Source of the DNA: Marsupella aquatica
Taxonomy: Eukaryota > Marchantiophyta
Reading direction: 5' to 3'
DNA: 64,000 nucleotides
Assembly (NCBI GenBank): GCA_973895155.1
Contig: OZ316891.1
Location: forward strand, 3,472,001 to 3,536,000
A program made the position numbers and the translations under genes. Numbering within the stretch: the first letter of the stretch is position 1; every line of letters starts with the position of its first letter. Below are positions 21,876 through 33,238 of the stretch, in pieces. The notes under the pieces are model-generated. The model saw only the letters and a program-made list of their open reading frames with translations, did no database searches and was not told the DNA's origin.

Positions 21876-24800
21876 ATGGATTCCATAAGGAGAGGTTTAG
21901 ATTTATCGTCAGCATCTACGAGGAATGCCGACAGTACAAGGTTGGGCAGAAATGCTGACATAGCTGGAAACCCCCAGAAGCAGACCCCTGAAGAGGAAGC
22001 CATGATGGCTAATGCTGACTTCACCAATTTGTATGTGCTGATAAAGACAGCCACCGACCTAGTTGAGAATAGGGCACCGAAAAGAAAGAGTGGAAAGAAG
22101 GTCAACAGAAATCCTTCTCCAGCACAATCTCAAAACGTTGTGATAAATGGGACTTGGGGCGATTTCCAAACATATACTACTCGTTCAGGACAGCAGTACA
22201 TTGGAATCAAACAAGGAGAACAGGCCACCCGAAATGATGAAGAGTCCAGTGAAGGACCAAGGCAACTGCAAGAGAGTCCCCCAAGAAACCTGAAGGTTAC
22301 GACTACTGCTTCAGGAAAATCCCAGGTGAGTCTCCCCAAAAAACTGAAGGTGAAGACTATTGCAGCAGTGCAACCCCAGGAGAGTCCCCCAGAAACATCT
22401 AATGTCAAGACTACTGGAGCAGTGCACAAGAGTCGACCAAAACACTTGAAGGTTCAGACGACTGGAGCAAATTCTATGGTCGAATATGAAAGGGTTGCAG
22501 CCGATTCTGTAGAGAACCCCGAAAACACTGGAGCTGATTTATTGGAGATAACCAGGCGTGCTTGTGTCCCTGATCCAACTAAGCTTGGCCTGCATGGTAT
22601 CGCCGTCTTCAACGAAAGCACCGGCAGTTGGACTGCCTATATATGGTATGAAAATGCCAAGAAATTACCAGTAGATTTTATTCGTTTTGAAACCTGAGCG
22701 TAGTGTGGATTCTGAATCTCACCTGTTGTCCATGGCCGGATCATAAGCCGGTTCCTGACTCTTTTCTTAAGCAGCATTTTCAAAAGTTTCTCGATATGGT
22801 TAGTTGGCTATGACTAATTCTACTAATCTGCTTTCATAAACTCCTCCCATATTATTGACCCCTTTAAAGAGCAAGGTTGTTCAAATCTATATATGACTTG
22901 CTAGCATGTAGAGGAAATACTCGTCTTGTTGACCGAGTAATTATTTGAAGTTGGTAAGGTCTTATCACAAATACTCAAATGTACGTTATACTAAATCAGT
23001 GTAATGTTACTCGATCATTCTGCAGGGATGGACAACGATTTTACATAGGTGAGTTGTCAATCTGAATAATCTTCCTTAATTCTGACATACAATTGGAAGC
23101 GATCGACCTGGTGATGACCGTATAGATATATGTAGACAGACTAGTCAGCATTTGCATTAGCTGTAGTTTTCAGCAGACACGTAGTTAGCTGTGGTTGTTT
23201 CTCTCTTTCTGTTCCACTAGCTTGGTTGCCAGCAGGGCCAGCGCCCCGGACCGCGCTCCACCCCACTTTGGCTGTGCGCCCCTGTCTGCCGCCCGCGGAT
23301 GATTGTTCCTTCATGTTATATGTCCTGCCCTTGCAGTGATTGTATTATCATCACGCATACCGTGAGAAGCAGATCTGAGCACTCCGTTCATATATTCCAT
23401 CTCTTGTATATTCTCTAGTGTACATGCATATGCAAGTCGTTTTGTGCTTTAGATTCACAGGTTATGGGCCATTTTTATTACCTTCAGAAACCAGCATGTA
23501 TCCACGTGCACCATCCAATTCATTTCCTGTAGTACGTACTTGATAATATGCTTTAATTTACTTTCCAATAAGTACAACGTACTTCAAGATTTAGGTCAAA
23601 CTGTTGGGGATCGCCCTACGACACTTCTAACGGCTTTCTCGTTACATATTACAGATGATTCTGTGAAGACACCCAAACACACTGGATCTCGTTCTGAAAA
23701 TGCACCCAAATATAAGGGAGCTGATTTGTTGGAGATACGCGACGGTGTTTGCCTTCCCGATCCAACGATGCTTTCTCTTCATGGTATCAGCTTCTACAAA
23801 CGTATTGGTCGTTGGACTAGCCACATATGGTATGAAATTTCCTGCCAATTACCTACTTGAGGCTAAGTTTAGTGCTGCTGACATATACTCTCTTGATATG
23901 TATATATTCTAGATCTTATTTTAGTACCTATGTGCCATAGGATGGTAGTGCATGACTGTTATTTTGAGATCTTTATATATACTTAATTGTGAATAGATCA
24001 AGCAAATTAAGACTTATCACATTGTTGATCATGGGTCCATAATCCGAATTGATACTCAAATTTGATACTAAATCAGTGTAATGTACGTATTCATTCTGCA
24101 GGGATAAAAAACAATTTTATATAGGTTATTACTTACCTTACCTTATAGCCAGCGTGTTTGTTTCTACGTACATCATGCAATTCTCTCTTTCCTTAATGTA
24201 ATTTCTGATAGTAGTATGTCAATAGGAGGCATTTACTTTCCAGTCCGAAAAAGCTTAAAATATACAGGCATCAAGACTGTTCACTATGTCGTGAAGTTCT
24301 GAATCCTTTGTTGTTAATTATATATTACAGGTTCATTTGCATCTGCTACAGAAGCAGCCAAGTACGGTCCAATATTTTCTTCATATTTCCCTTGGTTTTG
24401 TCTGGTTTTTTGTGTGACTGAAATATTTTATGAATTATCTCAAATGTATGTGGACAATTTTGTCCCTCGTGAGTGATCTCCAGTTCAATAATTAAGTATG
24501 GTCTGCAGAGCCTTTGACAAAGTAAGTCTCAAGCATTTGAATGCTGCAGCTGCCCAGCCGAACTACAAAGGCATCTACGATTATAGCGAAGATGTAAAAG
24601 AGGTACTGTCAATATTTGTTTGTAATTAGTGCTCTTAGGAGAAGTGTCTTTTAAGACAATATACTAATTAAGAAATAAGGGTAATGATACTAGCTTACTG
24701 ATATATATTGTTAAAACCTACTAATTGCAGATGGCTCCACTGACCAATGAAAAGTTCAGAAACCTTCTGAATGAACGTTCCAAGCTTTCCAAACATGTTC

Positions 24801-25096
24801 ATGTAGATGAAGGGGTGACCAGATGCCCTGAAGGCAGGTTTGAAGTAAGAATCAAGCTACAGAAAAGGTGACACATCAATAATAACCCATTGTTTAGATC
24901 TATTCTGAAAGATTCGCTTCGCTACATCGTTCATGATGAATGGGCAGAATAACAAATCCAAAGCCCAAGAAGAAACATCTCGAATTCCTAGTTTTGTTAG
25001 GTTGTGTTGCAATTTCTGATAATATACTAAAATCGAATTTTGTGTTTTCAGCTGGAAATTCTTGGGCAGGTTTGACAATCTTGAAGATGCTAAAAG
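21876..25096 (+). CDS. Divergent AP2/AINTEGUMENTA-type protein gene, 8 exons visible
   Basis: Exons at 21876-22645, 23026-23048, 23655-23829, 24102-24124, 24331-24361, 24509-24602, 24731-24867 and 25052-25096 join with matching phases at GT-AG sites. The acceptor at 21837 suggests at least one further 5' exon, and the gene continues beyond 25096. The first exon encodes a disordered Lys/Ser/Thr-rich region. AP2 core elements follow: LHGIAVFNES...WTAYIWDGQRFYIG, a second copy RWTSHIWDKKQFYIG, then GSFASATEAAKAFDKVSLKH. An ANT-like linker (NYKGIYDYSEDVKEM...FRNLL) leads to a second AP2 repeat (GRFEVRIKLQ..SWKFLGRFDNLEDAKR). AP2/ANT proteins are nuclear, DNA-binding developmental regulators. The YRGV signature is weak, so DNA specificity is uncertain. 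The 23-nt exons parallel the microexons known in AP2 genes. Confidence 0.72.
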
Positions 25097-25099
25097 GTT

Positions 25100-28000
25100 T
25101 CCTTCATTCCGGACGAGTTGATTTGGATTCAAATTGTATACGCGCGCACATCGCATTGTAGAAGCACTTCTAATGAACTAGACATGATCGAGTTTCCTTC
25201 CTTTAAGCATTCAGTACCTCGAGATGTTGTGCTCATTGTTATTCTGATAAAGAACTCAAGAAGGCCCCGAGGAAGGCCAGGAAGTTGAGCTAATATACTG
25301 GTGCTATTTGGTGCAGATGGTATCAGATGGTATCAAGATGGTATCAGAAACAAACTGAAGCCGGCCTGTGAACGAATTTGAACCTCCACATACGTGCATG
25401 CACCCAGCACTTATAATTATGTGAAAGACTATATAGTCTGTATGAGCGGGATGCTGGTGGCAGTTTGTCTGAAAGATAAATTTTTTGACAGATGCAATGG
25501 ACCAAGGCATATGGGTAGAATTTGCATGAAGATCTTAGCTTTGATTAGGGTTATACAAGATCAGGAATCTACAGACTGAGTCATGGATCCCGTGTCACTC
25601 GGGTAGTACGTACGAAGCAGTTTGCCAATCGCACTATCTGTGAGGAAAACAAGGTGTACTTAGTTATGTCGTATATTATCTTTTGTGGATCCGGCAGTAC
25701 GAATTTTTATTTTTGTCAATTCTTGTGATTTTCCTGTATGACATGCATGTCCAGATCTTAAGTCAGAATTGTCAAAGGGGGCGGCTAGAAAAACAAACCT
25801 TGGAAAACAATTGTCACTTTCTTGCACCATAGGGTACTATGCCTGGGAAGGCATTTGTATACCGGAACTTTAGACACATAACCAGGAGGCCCAAATCGTT
25901 TTTCACAGCTCTCTCCATAGGCATAATATCTGAGTCGATCGATCAAGGCAAGGAGTCAGCCCAGTGCTGAGCTCGGTTGAAATAACAGTAGGGTCAAGGA
26001 AGAGCTAAAGAAGCATCAAAAGGATACCTTGAAACAGAGCCCAACTGTACAGGAAGACACTGCAAATGTGCGGGGTTCACATCCAAAACTTTTCGACATC
26101 ATGTGAAAACAAAATAAGAGACCCATTGTCCATTTTAGGGATTGCAATAAGAGACGTACGACGTACTTGGAAGTAGTGAGGGAATAATTATTGGGGTAAC
26201 AATTTTAAAATTGCCACATGTCTTTGCATCATTGATCATTTGCAATGTGTCAATCCATTATTGTACTTACTGTTGAGTTCCACTTCCTTTGAAAGGAGAG
26301 GGCATTTGCACAGGTAGCACAAAAAAACCATAAAGTGAACCGGGAGAGGCAAATATGCGCAGAGCAACGATTACGGAAAATTATTCTTTCATGCCATTGT
26401 TGTCTTTAGCAGCTACTGCAGGCATGGACCCTCCATTGCAAGCATACATGGCATAATGGAACCTAACTTGAAGAGGCTATGAAGGTCAAGGACCATATGA
26501 ACGGACCATCCAAATTGCAGCTGGTCCGATCACTGAATCGGCCATCAACGCCTCCGCCACTTGTCACACAACCACCTCCAGGACGAAGATCAGTGCCACC
26601 CCTATCGTGTCACCAGAGACAATTCTGGCCGTAATTGGTACTGTAGTCAGTTGTGGTGAATGACGTTGCTTCGAATTCAGACCAAGATGGGATTCAAGAC
26701 ATAAGCCGATTACAACACGAATTCCTGCACGAATTAATTGAATGAGAGGCAGAGTATATATAGAAGAATTTATGGTCGACTTCAATAAGTGTGACTTCAA
26801 TAGGAGTGCTGGACTTTTTGAGTAGTCTTAAATGTAACTTGGTCCCTGCATTCAAAGGATCGAATATATTACGTCCAATTCCTTCCAATTCCATTCAATT
26901 GTTTTTCCAATTCGTTAACAAACAAAACCTCCGAGGCTGTTGACAACAATGAGCCAAATATACTGTCCGTCAATTTTTTCCTTGGTTAGAAAATTTAGCC
27001 ACAGGTCAAGTCGATCGACCTAATCATTGTGATAGGAAGTGACCGGTGGTTCATTTCTTACTGCACTGAAGCTAATTCAATTCAGCTGGAAAATCTTGAA
27101 AATTGTGATCTAAGCTTTTTAGGGTTTAGATCACAAAGCTACTGAATGAATGAACAGTAAGTGGGCCCTTATGAATCAGTGGGCACATACAGAAGTAAGA
27201 ATCTAACCAGACCCTAAAACAGATTAATCCTAAATCTAATGATAATAACAAATGTACATACCCATCTAAGTAACACCGGGACCGGGGCAGAAGAAAGTAT
27301 GACCCAGCCGGAAGCATAATAACGAAGGGATGTCCATCAGAGGTACCAAAATGACGCGAAGCAGTGAAGATGGATGTAGCCAGAGTATGCTTGCTTGCTT
27401 GTGCTGTGGGTGATGATCGGGCGATAAGAGTGACCCTCAAAATACTCCATGAGGGAGTAGAGAGAAGCTTCTCCAGTGTATACAACTGCACATATTTGCA
27501 GATGTAGAAGAAGTGAAGATGATTGGTAAGACACGAGTGGAATAGAGGTCAAAAGAAAAGCATGTGACGAAATTGAGGGTGTGGTTTTCCATAACGCCAA
27601 TAACCATATATAGGGACAACATATCAGGTACACCCCGGACGTAGCAAAGAAAAAGAGTGAGGATGCTTTCACAAGGCAAAAACTGTCAGGTTGGGTAGAG
27701 AATCAAATTTATCCTACCATATGTGAGTATTGTACCTACTTTAATGTTGGTGTTCTTAAACCCTACTTACAAAAATGACAATCCTGTATGTTCCTTATGT
27801 AATAAGTGGGGTTTGCCAAATCTCTCATGTTCATCTTGGGGTTTGTACATTCACCTACAAACACTAGAATTGCCCATGATCATCTTTAAGTAGAGCATCA
27901 ATTTGGGCTTCCAAATAGTGTCAAGGTGTTCTAAATGGATAATGATGCATGACATGGATTGCACTCTATCTACAAAATGAAATTACACACAAAAGAAATC

Positions 28001-28200
28001 AAAGTCTGAACCCTAGTAAAAAATAATTATCCTCATTAGTTTTTCCGCCCTCGAGTTTTTACTACTTGTTAAATTCCTATCATTTGAAGTAGGGATTATT
28101 CCCTATTATGTAATTTGGGATTGTGTTTAGTTTACAAGCTTTGGGGTTTTTCCCCATTTTAGTGTTAGCATGCTAGGGAAAAGGGTCCCTACGTGGGAGT
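25100..28200. other. Stretch without a supported gene
   Basis: A possible terminal exon of the AP2 gene follows an AAAG acceptor near 25257 (phase-compatible, about 30 codons, TGA at 25356), but it has no recognisable content. GATGGTATCA-type words repeat at 25317-25345. The minus-strand ORFs at 27126-27679 overlap in different frames and match nothing I know. Confidence 0.3.
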
Positions 28201-28201
28201 T

Positions 28202-30269
28202 TTACCACCATGGGAGTGTGTCCATTCTGCCTTGTGTTTGAAAAAGAGTGCTTTCAATTAAAGACCCCAAAATAGGGTGGAGTGGTGATTTTAGTGATCC
28301 CTCCACTAGACGGAAATATAAAGCTGTGGTGAAAAAAAATGTCCCTATCTGGATTGTATGATTCTTGGGAGGAACATGAGCCTCAAGTGAATGGATACAG
28401 TGGACAGGTATACAAGTCCTCAAGTCGAGGAGTGAGGCAGAGCACTTGCAGTGTCCCAGACCTTCGAAAGAAGAAGCCAAGATCAATTGTAGACTTGATG
28501 TATCTGCGATCGTGCCTTGCTCCATCCGCATGTTTTTGTTGTAGGGAGGACAAAATCTGTTGGGGATGCCCTTTGCATATGCTAAATCCTGTCTTGTGTT
28601 GGTCAAGTTAATCAATTTAATTTGCCAACTAGTTAGTTGGCAGTAATTTGTCACATCTACTTCTGCTACGTGATGGGTTATGGGAGGTAACATCAAACCC
28701 TTTGGGCAGAGGAGTTGCAACTCCTTTGCAATCTTGCATGTCAAATTCCTCCAAGAGACTTTGACTGTAAGCATACAGATGGATGAACATTCCACCAGAC
28801 TAGTAGTGTCAACAAAATCGATTCCAAGATATCTTATAGCTTTGCCCAGATCCTTCATTTTGTGTTGTTGTCTCACCTCATCAATCTTGGAGGAGTCATT
28901 GTCTGTATGTGATAAGTATATCATCAAGGAAAGAAGCAGAAGAACATTTTTTCCTCCTGAGTTGATGAATACAGATTATGATGAGCAGCGCTTTTAGTCC
29001 AGCCATATATTAGATTGAAGAAATTGATCAACCTCCTCGATCATACCATGCGTTTGAGACCATAAATTGAGCTATTCGACTGACAGACCAGATGGCCCTC
29101 AAAGTCAACTTCAAAGTGTTGTTCAATGCCACGAGCTCAAGGCAAGCTTTCAGCCGAGAGCGAGTGGGATTGAGTTTTGGTTTGACCGTGTAAACCCACC
29201 AAGCAGAAATTGCTCTCTTTCTAGGGGGAAGAGCAGTAAGAATCCACGTTTCATTCTGAATTAAAGCGTAACGGGGCATCCAACTTCTCTTTCATTATTG
29301 CACTCCATTGAGTATCCAGTCATGCCGGGAGTCATGCTGGCTGAAACATAATGTTCTGATCCACACAATGGATGGTCTCAACGAGACACACGTGCATCAG
29401 GATTGCTAGGTCAAAAATCTAAGACAAAAATCTTGACGTAGGCGAACGGGTAGCTCGCAAGTATGAGAGCCTGCAAATGGGAAATGAGGGGGGACATGAT
29501 CGATGGAGCGCTCACAAGTATACTTTCAGAAGTAGTTTGACGTTAGAATCAGCAGTAGGACTCACTGTTAGTGGATAGATGATTGTCTGAGCGTGTATGA
29601 TCAATACTGGGACTTTGTTGATCTACTGGAGTTACAGGATCAGGAAGGTCGTGTCCCAATGCAGGGGTCAGAGTAGGCCTATTTGAACTGACAGCGGATA
29701 TGGATGTTGGCTAAGCCGGAAGATAAAACATGTGAGTCTAGAGGTGGAAATCCTGTTGAAATAGGCTCTTTTGAGATTGAAGTTGGACATCTGCAGCTCA
29801 TTAAACACAAAATCTCTATTGATACGAATCTTCTTCTTAATGGGATTGTAACACCTATAAGCTTTGGATTTCTCATCATAGCCCACCAAAGCAGTACAAA
29901 TGGATTTAGCAGAAAGCTTATTGGGAATATGAACGTAGGCCAGAAACTTAATAATGCAGAGTTGGGATACATCAGGCTTGACATTGAATTGTATAGATGC
30001 TAGAAGGCGAGCTAGAAGGGTCTAGAGGAGATCAGGGATTTCCATTTTACACGATGACAGAGTTTGTCCCACAGAAAGGTAGGGGCTCCATTTTTAATCT
30101 GCAATACTGCGTCCTGCTTCCATGTTAACAATGTACGGTTTGTCCGCTTGGCTACTCTATTTTGTTGAGTATTTGTGCAGCTGTGAGCCCTGGGCCTGCA
30201 GTTTATGTACAATCCCAGAAACAAGTGCGTCCGCTTGAAGGGTAGTTTAATCCAATTCCGGCTGATCAT
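28202..30269 (-). mobile_element. Ty1/Copia retrotransposon remnant (integrase and RT)
   Basis: Read on the minus strand, pieces occur in normal Copia order. An integrase fragment (30269-30012; TQQNRVAKRTNRTLL and PTFLWDKL) is followed by the post-integrase motif VGYDEKSKAYRCYNP (29889-29668). Next come the start of reverse transcriptase (29279-29028; ALIQNETWILTALPP, WVYTVKPKLNP) and the RT-to-RNase H part (28927-28202; KMKDLGKAIRYLGI). The pieces are in different frames and parts are missing, so the element is dead. I did not find flanking LTRs. The family assignment is confident; the boundaries are approximate. Confidence 0.78.
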
Positions 30270-30500
30270 TACATAAGTGATCCATTACATAAGTCATTAA
30301 ATAAGTGATCCATGTCCCAAGACCTCTGTCATTCAAACATGTGGCAATTCCTCATATTTTCATTTTTAATGGGTGTGCCTAGACCCTAAACCCTAAGCTA
30401 GGTACAGTAGCTTTTGGGGTTTAGGGAGAGGATTAGTTTTGGAAAGGGCTTTGGGTTTAGGGTTTTGAGGGGAGGGCACAGATCAATGTGAGTCCCTTTG
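30262..30500. repeat. Dispersed repeat with telomere-like core, copy 1
   Basis: About 230 bp aligns in the same orientation with 50150-50370. Shared words include ATAAGTGATCCATG, a TTTTTAATGGGTGTGCCTA block, GGGGTTTAGGGAGAGG, GGAAAGGGCTTTGG and GGGCACAGATCAA. TTTAGGG and CCCTAAA motifs sit inside it. It is noncoding and lies just upstream (minus sense) of the Copia remnant. Confidence 0.5.
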
Positions 30501-30910
30501 TTAGTACTATGATTAGTATTGTCTTCGCCGGTTTGTAATAGTTTTTGGTTTGTAAGAGTCTCTCCAATGTAGTCCCGAATAGTGTGCACTGCAGTAACAA
30601 GAAGCCTTAAAGGATGGGTCTAAGGCCCTAATTCCTTTTTCCAAAATCTTTTGATTTTCCAAAATAGTTTCAAAAAACTAGCAAGTAAAACATCCAATAT
30701 TTATAACATTCAAACTTTGCATTTCAAACCAAAGTTTACACCCATGTTTGACACAAAATTTTGCCAAAACCTGATATTTGCAAAATTAACTTCTCAAAAC
30801 CATAGCCAAATGATGGTCTAGGCTAAAAGCTCATTTATATTTTAAAAGTTTCAAGAAAAGTACATAATCTTTGTAACTTAAACACCTAAAAAAATCTACT
30901 AACTCAAACT
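30500..30910. other. Noncoding AT-rich DNA
   Basis: The stretch between the dispersed repeat and the methylase exon is AT-rich, and I see no ORF or repeat structure in it. Confidence 0.4.
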
Positions 30911-30916
30911 ATTCTC

Positions 30917-31339
30917 TTAAGCATCTCCTGTTTCCTCCACACTTCCAACAACAACTCCTGAGGAGTCAAGTCCAATGACTTCCTCCTCTCCAAAACCCAT
31001 CTCTTCTGTTGGTAGAATGTCCTCCTGAACCTCAACATCTACATCAACCATCCCCTTCCCATCATCCTCTTCAATGTTGTCCACCAAATTTAAAACTCTC
31101 CCTTTCAAGACACTACTTTGACGTTCATCAATCTCTACAACAACACAATGTCTTCCCTTTGCCAAAGAGGATGACAGTCCTGTCCCTGACCCTGAACAAA
31201 TATCCAACACCCAATCTCCAACCTGGCTAAAATGGGCAACCTCCCAATCCAATAACACTCTAGGCTTTTGATAAAAATTCACCATCTTATTGTCTTTGTT
31301 GTGCTTCAACTTATTGGTCACAGCTAGACACACAACCAC
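30917..31339 (-). pseudogene. C-terminal half of an N6-adenine/N4-cytosine DNA methylase (exon or fragment)
   Basis: The frame encodes NFYQKPRVLLDWEVAHFSQV followed by GDWVLDICSGSGTGLSSSLA and GRHCVVVEIDERQ. This is the C-terminal signature of the beta-class amino-methyltransferase family (Pfam N6_N4_Mtase): the 'qKP' motif, SAM-binding motif I (D-x-x-x-GSGT) and the following GR..vvvEid strand. A long acidic tail follows to the TAA-type end. In this class the catalytic (D/N)PP(Y/W) motif lies N-terminal to motif I; it is not in this exon. An AG acceptor just upstream keeps frame (phase 0) with a GTATGA donor at the end of the HAD-like segment near 32.64 kb, so it may be a 3' exon of a larger gene. 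It is otherwise an isolated fragment. Confidence 0.6.
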
Positions 31340-32640
31340 ATTATTCTAGACTCATTAGTCTCAAAATTAAAATGCTCCAAAGAACGTTTTCCATCCTGAC
31401 TTTGAAAGCCAATGGTAAAGCATTCAAAGTTGCTATTGAGCCTTGAACCCTTATTTAGATAAAAGTGGAATTTTCAATTCCAGAAATGCTTAAATGAAGT
31501 TTTACAAAGATATTACTGATTTATTTAATTCATTTAAATAAATAAATAAATAAATTTAAACCACCACGAGCCATATATAAGGGGGAAGTGTCCAAGACTT
31601 CCATTTTCCCCCATTGTATTAACTCTTTTCCTCTAGTTTGAAAGTATGGTATGCTCCAGGACATCAGCAAAAACCTGATGGATCCAAGTTCAATCACATG
31701 TGATAGGAACAATTTAAACAAAGTAAACCAAATTGAGTGTTTAACTTGAATCTACTCCTTTCATAAATGTTAGACTCTTTGCATGACCTCTGCAAAGCCT
31801 CGGGTCTTGGTAGAAAACATACTAGATTACTTAGAGTAAAAGAATTAGTTAGTCAGGAACATCTTAGGTGGGTCACACGCTTGGACACTTTTCTTTTGGA
31901 TTGTGTCTTTCCTTGCTTGCATGGACCGCATCTTCTTTTGTCCTTGCTCATTGGGGCTCTCTCTCTCCGTCTCATAGGTTTGCATTTTGCTGCCTCTGTC
32001 TTTGTTGCCCTGTTGGGCCTCCCTTCCCATGGGTTTTTGCGGGTTTTATCCCCCCCCCCCCCCCAAACAAAAAAAGAAGTAAACCAAATTAAGTGTCAAA
32101 ATATACAATAAACCATGGTTCGTATTCTAATTTGTTGGTGAAATGCATATTCAATGCAATACACTGATAGTGAGTAAACAAAAAGTTTTCATTTAAATTG
32201 GTATCTACTGAATTTGAGAATTAATATTGGCTATAATACTCAATAAGTCCCAAGGGCCTAAAAGAAACTTAAGCCAAATTTTTTGCATTTAACACTAGTA
32301 GATCTCTACAAAATGACAAGTTTTATACTATGTGTATCTATTTTGGCATCAGACACTATGAATATAAAGACTGAATTTACAAGTATTATCGGGTGCTGCC
32401 AAAACTGAGTTCAAGAATAGAATTTTTGCTCTACAAGTAGACATTTTGGCATTCGACATTATGAAGTAAAATGAACATTACAAGTAATCATTCATGAATA
32501 TATAATGCAGTAATCAATCATTTCAATTTTTCACGTAAGTAATGTAACTTTTATTATCCAAAAAGAATACATTTGAATATATTCTAAACACAACACCACA
32601 CAAGCTGTGGTTTCTTTTATTACATTTCTATTGATACTGT
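31340..32640. other. Noncoding AT-rich DNA with a poly-C tract
   Basis: No exon is supported here. A run of about 14 C (around 32050-32063) and an AACCATGGTT palindrome at 32111-32120 are visible. If the methylase exon belongs to the upstream minus-strand gene, this would be its intron. Confidence 0.45.
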
Positions 32641-32641
32641 C

Positions 32642-33115
32642 TCATACTTCAGACCAAGTAGGATAGTGATATTTAATAAACTTATGCGCTGTCTGCCCAG
32701 AATCTTCTAGATTACGTAAATATGGAATAAGTGTGCCTCTAAGAAAATTGTCTTTACAATTACCATAATACGGCTTGGGATACAGCCTTGAATACATTGG
32801 ATTTACACTATCAAATGATGGATAACACTCTAAAAATATAACATTTTGTCTTTGATATTGTGGATAAATATCATTGATCTGTTTCATGTCCATCAAAGTT
32901 GATGTAAGAAACTTAAGACCAGAAAAACTCAAAGCTTTATCTGTGAGTATTGGATCCATTTGATCAGCCAGTTCGCATGTGTCAGTGAGTGCCCAAAGAA
33001 CCACATCAAAAGTTGAAGTGCAAAATTCAAGAAATTCTTGTACATATGGTCTCGGAAAGATGATGTCTTCTTCAAATGACGAGAGACCCCAGTTGTGTAA
33101 ATGAGGAACTTGTTG
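32642..33115 (-). pseudogene. FCP1/NIF-like HAD phosphatase segment without catalytic aspartates
   Basis: The minus-strand frame opens after an acceptor near 33.12 kb and reads SSFEEDIIFPRPYVQEFLEF, then TFDVVLWALTDTCELADQM. Further on it has MDMKQINDIYPQYQRQNVIFLE, then an NP...LYPKPYYGNCKDN loop and LIPYLRNLED. This is the order seen in plant NIF/FCP1-like HAD domains (RPY..EFL..F..FdVvlWs, the motif III Lys, the strand before 'DDSP', the final pFL..L). The 'DD' of motif IV is replaced by E-C, and no DLD/N-G-TL motif I was found upstream, so it would be catalytically dead or partial. It ends at a TGA that overlaps a GTATGA donor. Confidence 0.42.
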
Positions 33116-33238
33116 ATACTTATGACAAGTAATTTCCTGAATAAATTTTCAACTTTCACCTGTACACAACACACACAGATGAGATTTAGAATAGTACCCA
33201 AAAATATGTCATAAATTAACTATGCACCATGGTTCATT

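Noticed and set aside
25257-25300. Sequence encoding RRPRGRPG, an AT-hook-like core, downstream of the AP2 exons
   Set aside because: This frame is not the phase required by the preceding donor and stops almost at once.
27126-27679. Overlapping minus-strand ORFs of 121, 111 and 80 aa
   Set aside because: Three frames are open over the same span and none has a recognisable motif. They are not needed to explain the Copia remnant downstream.
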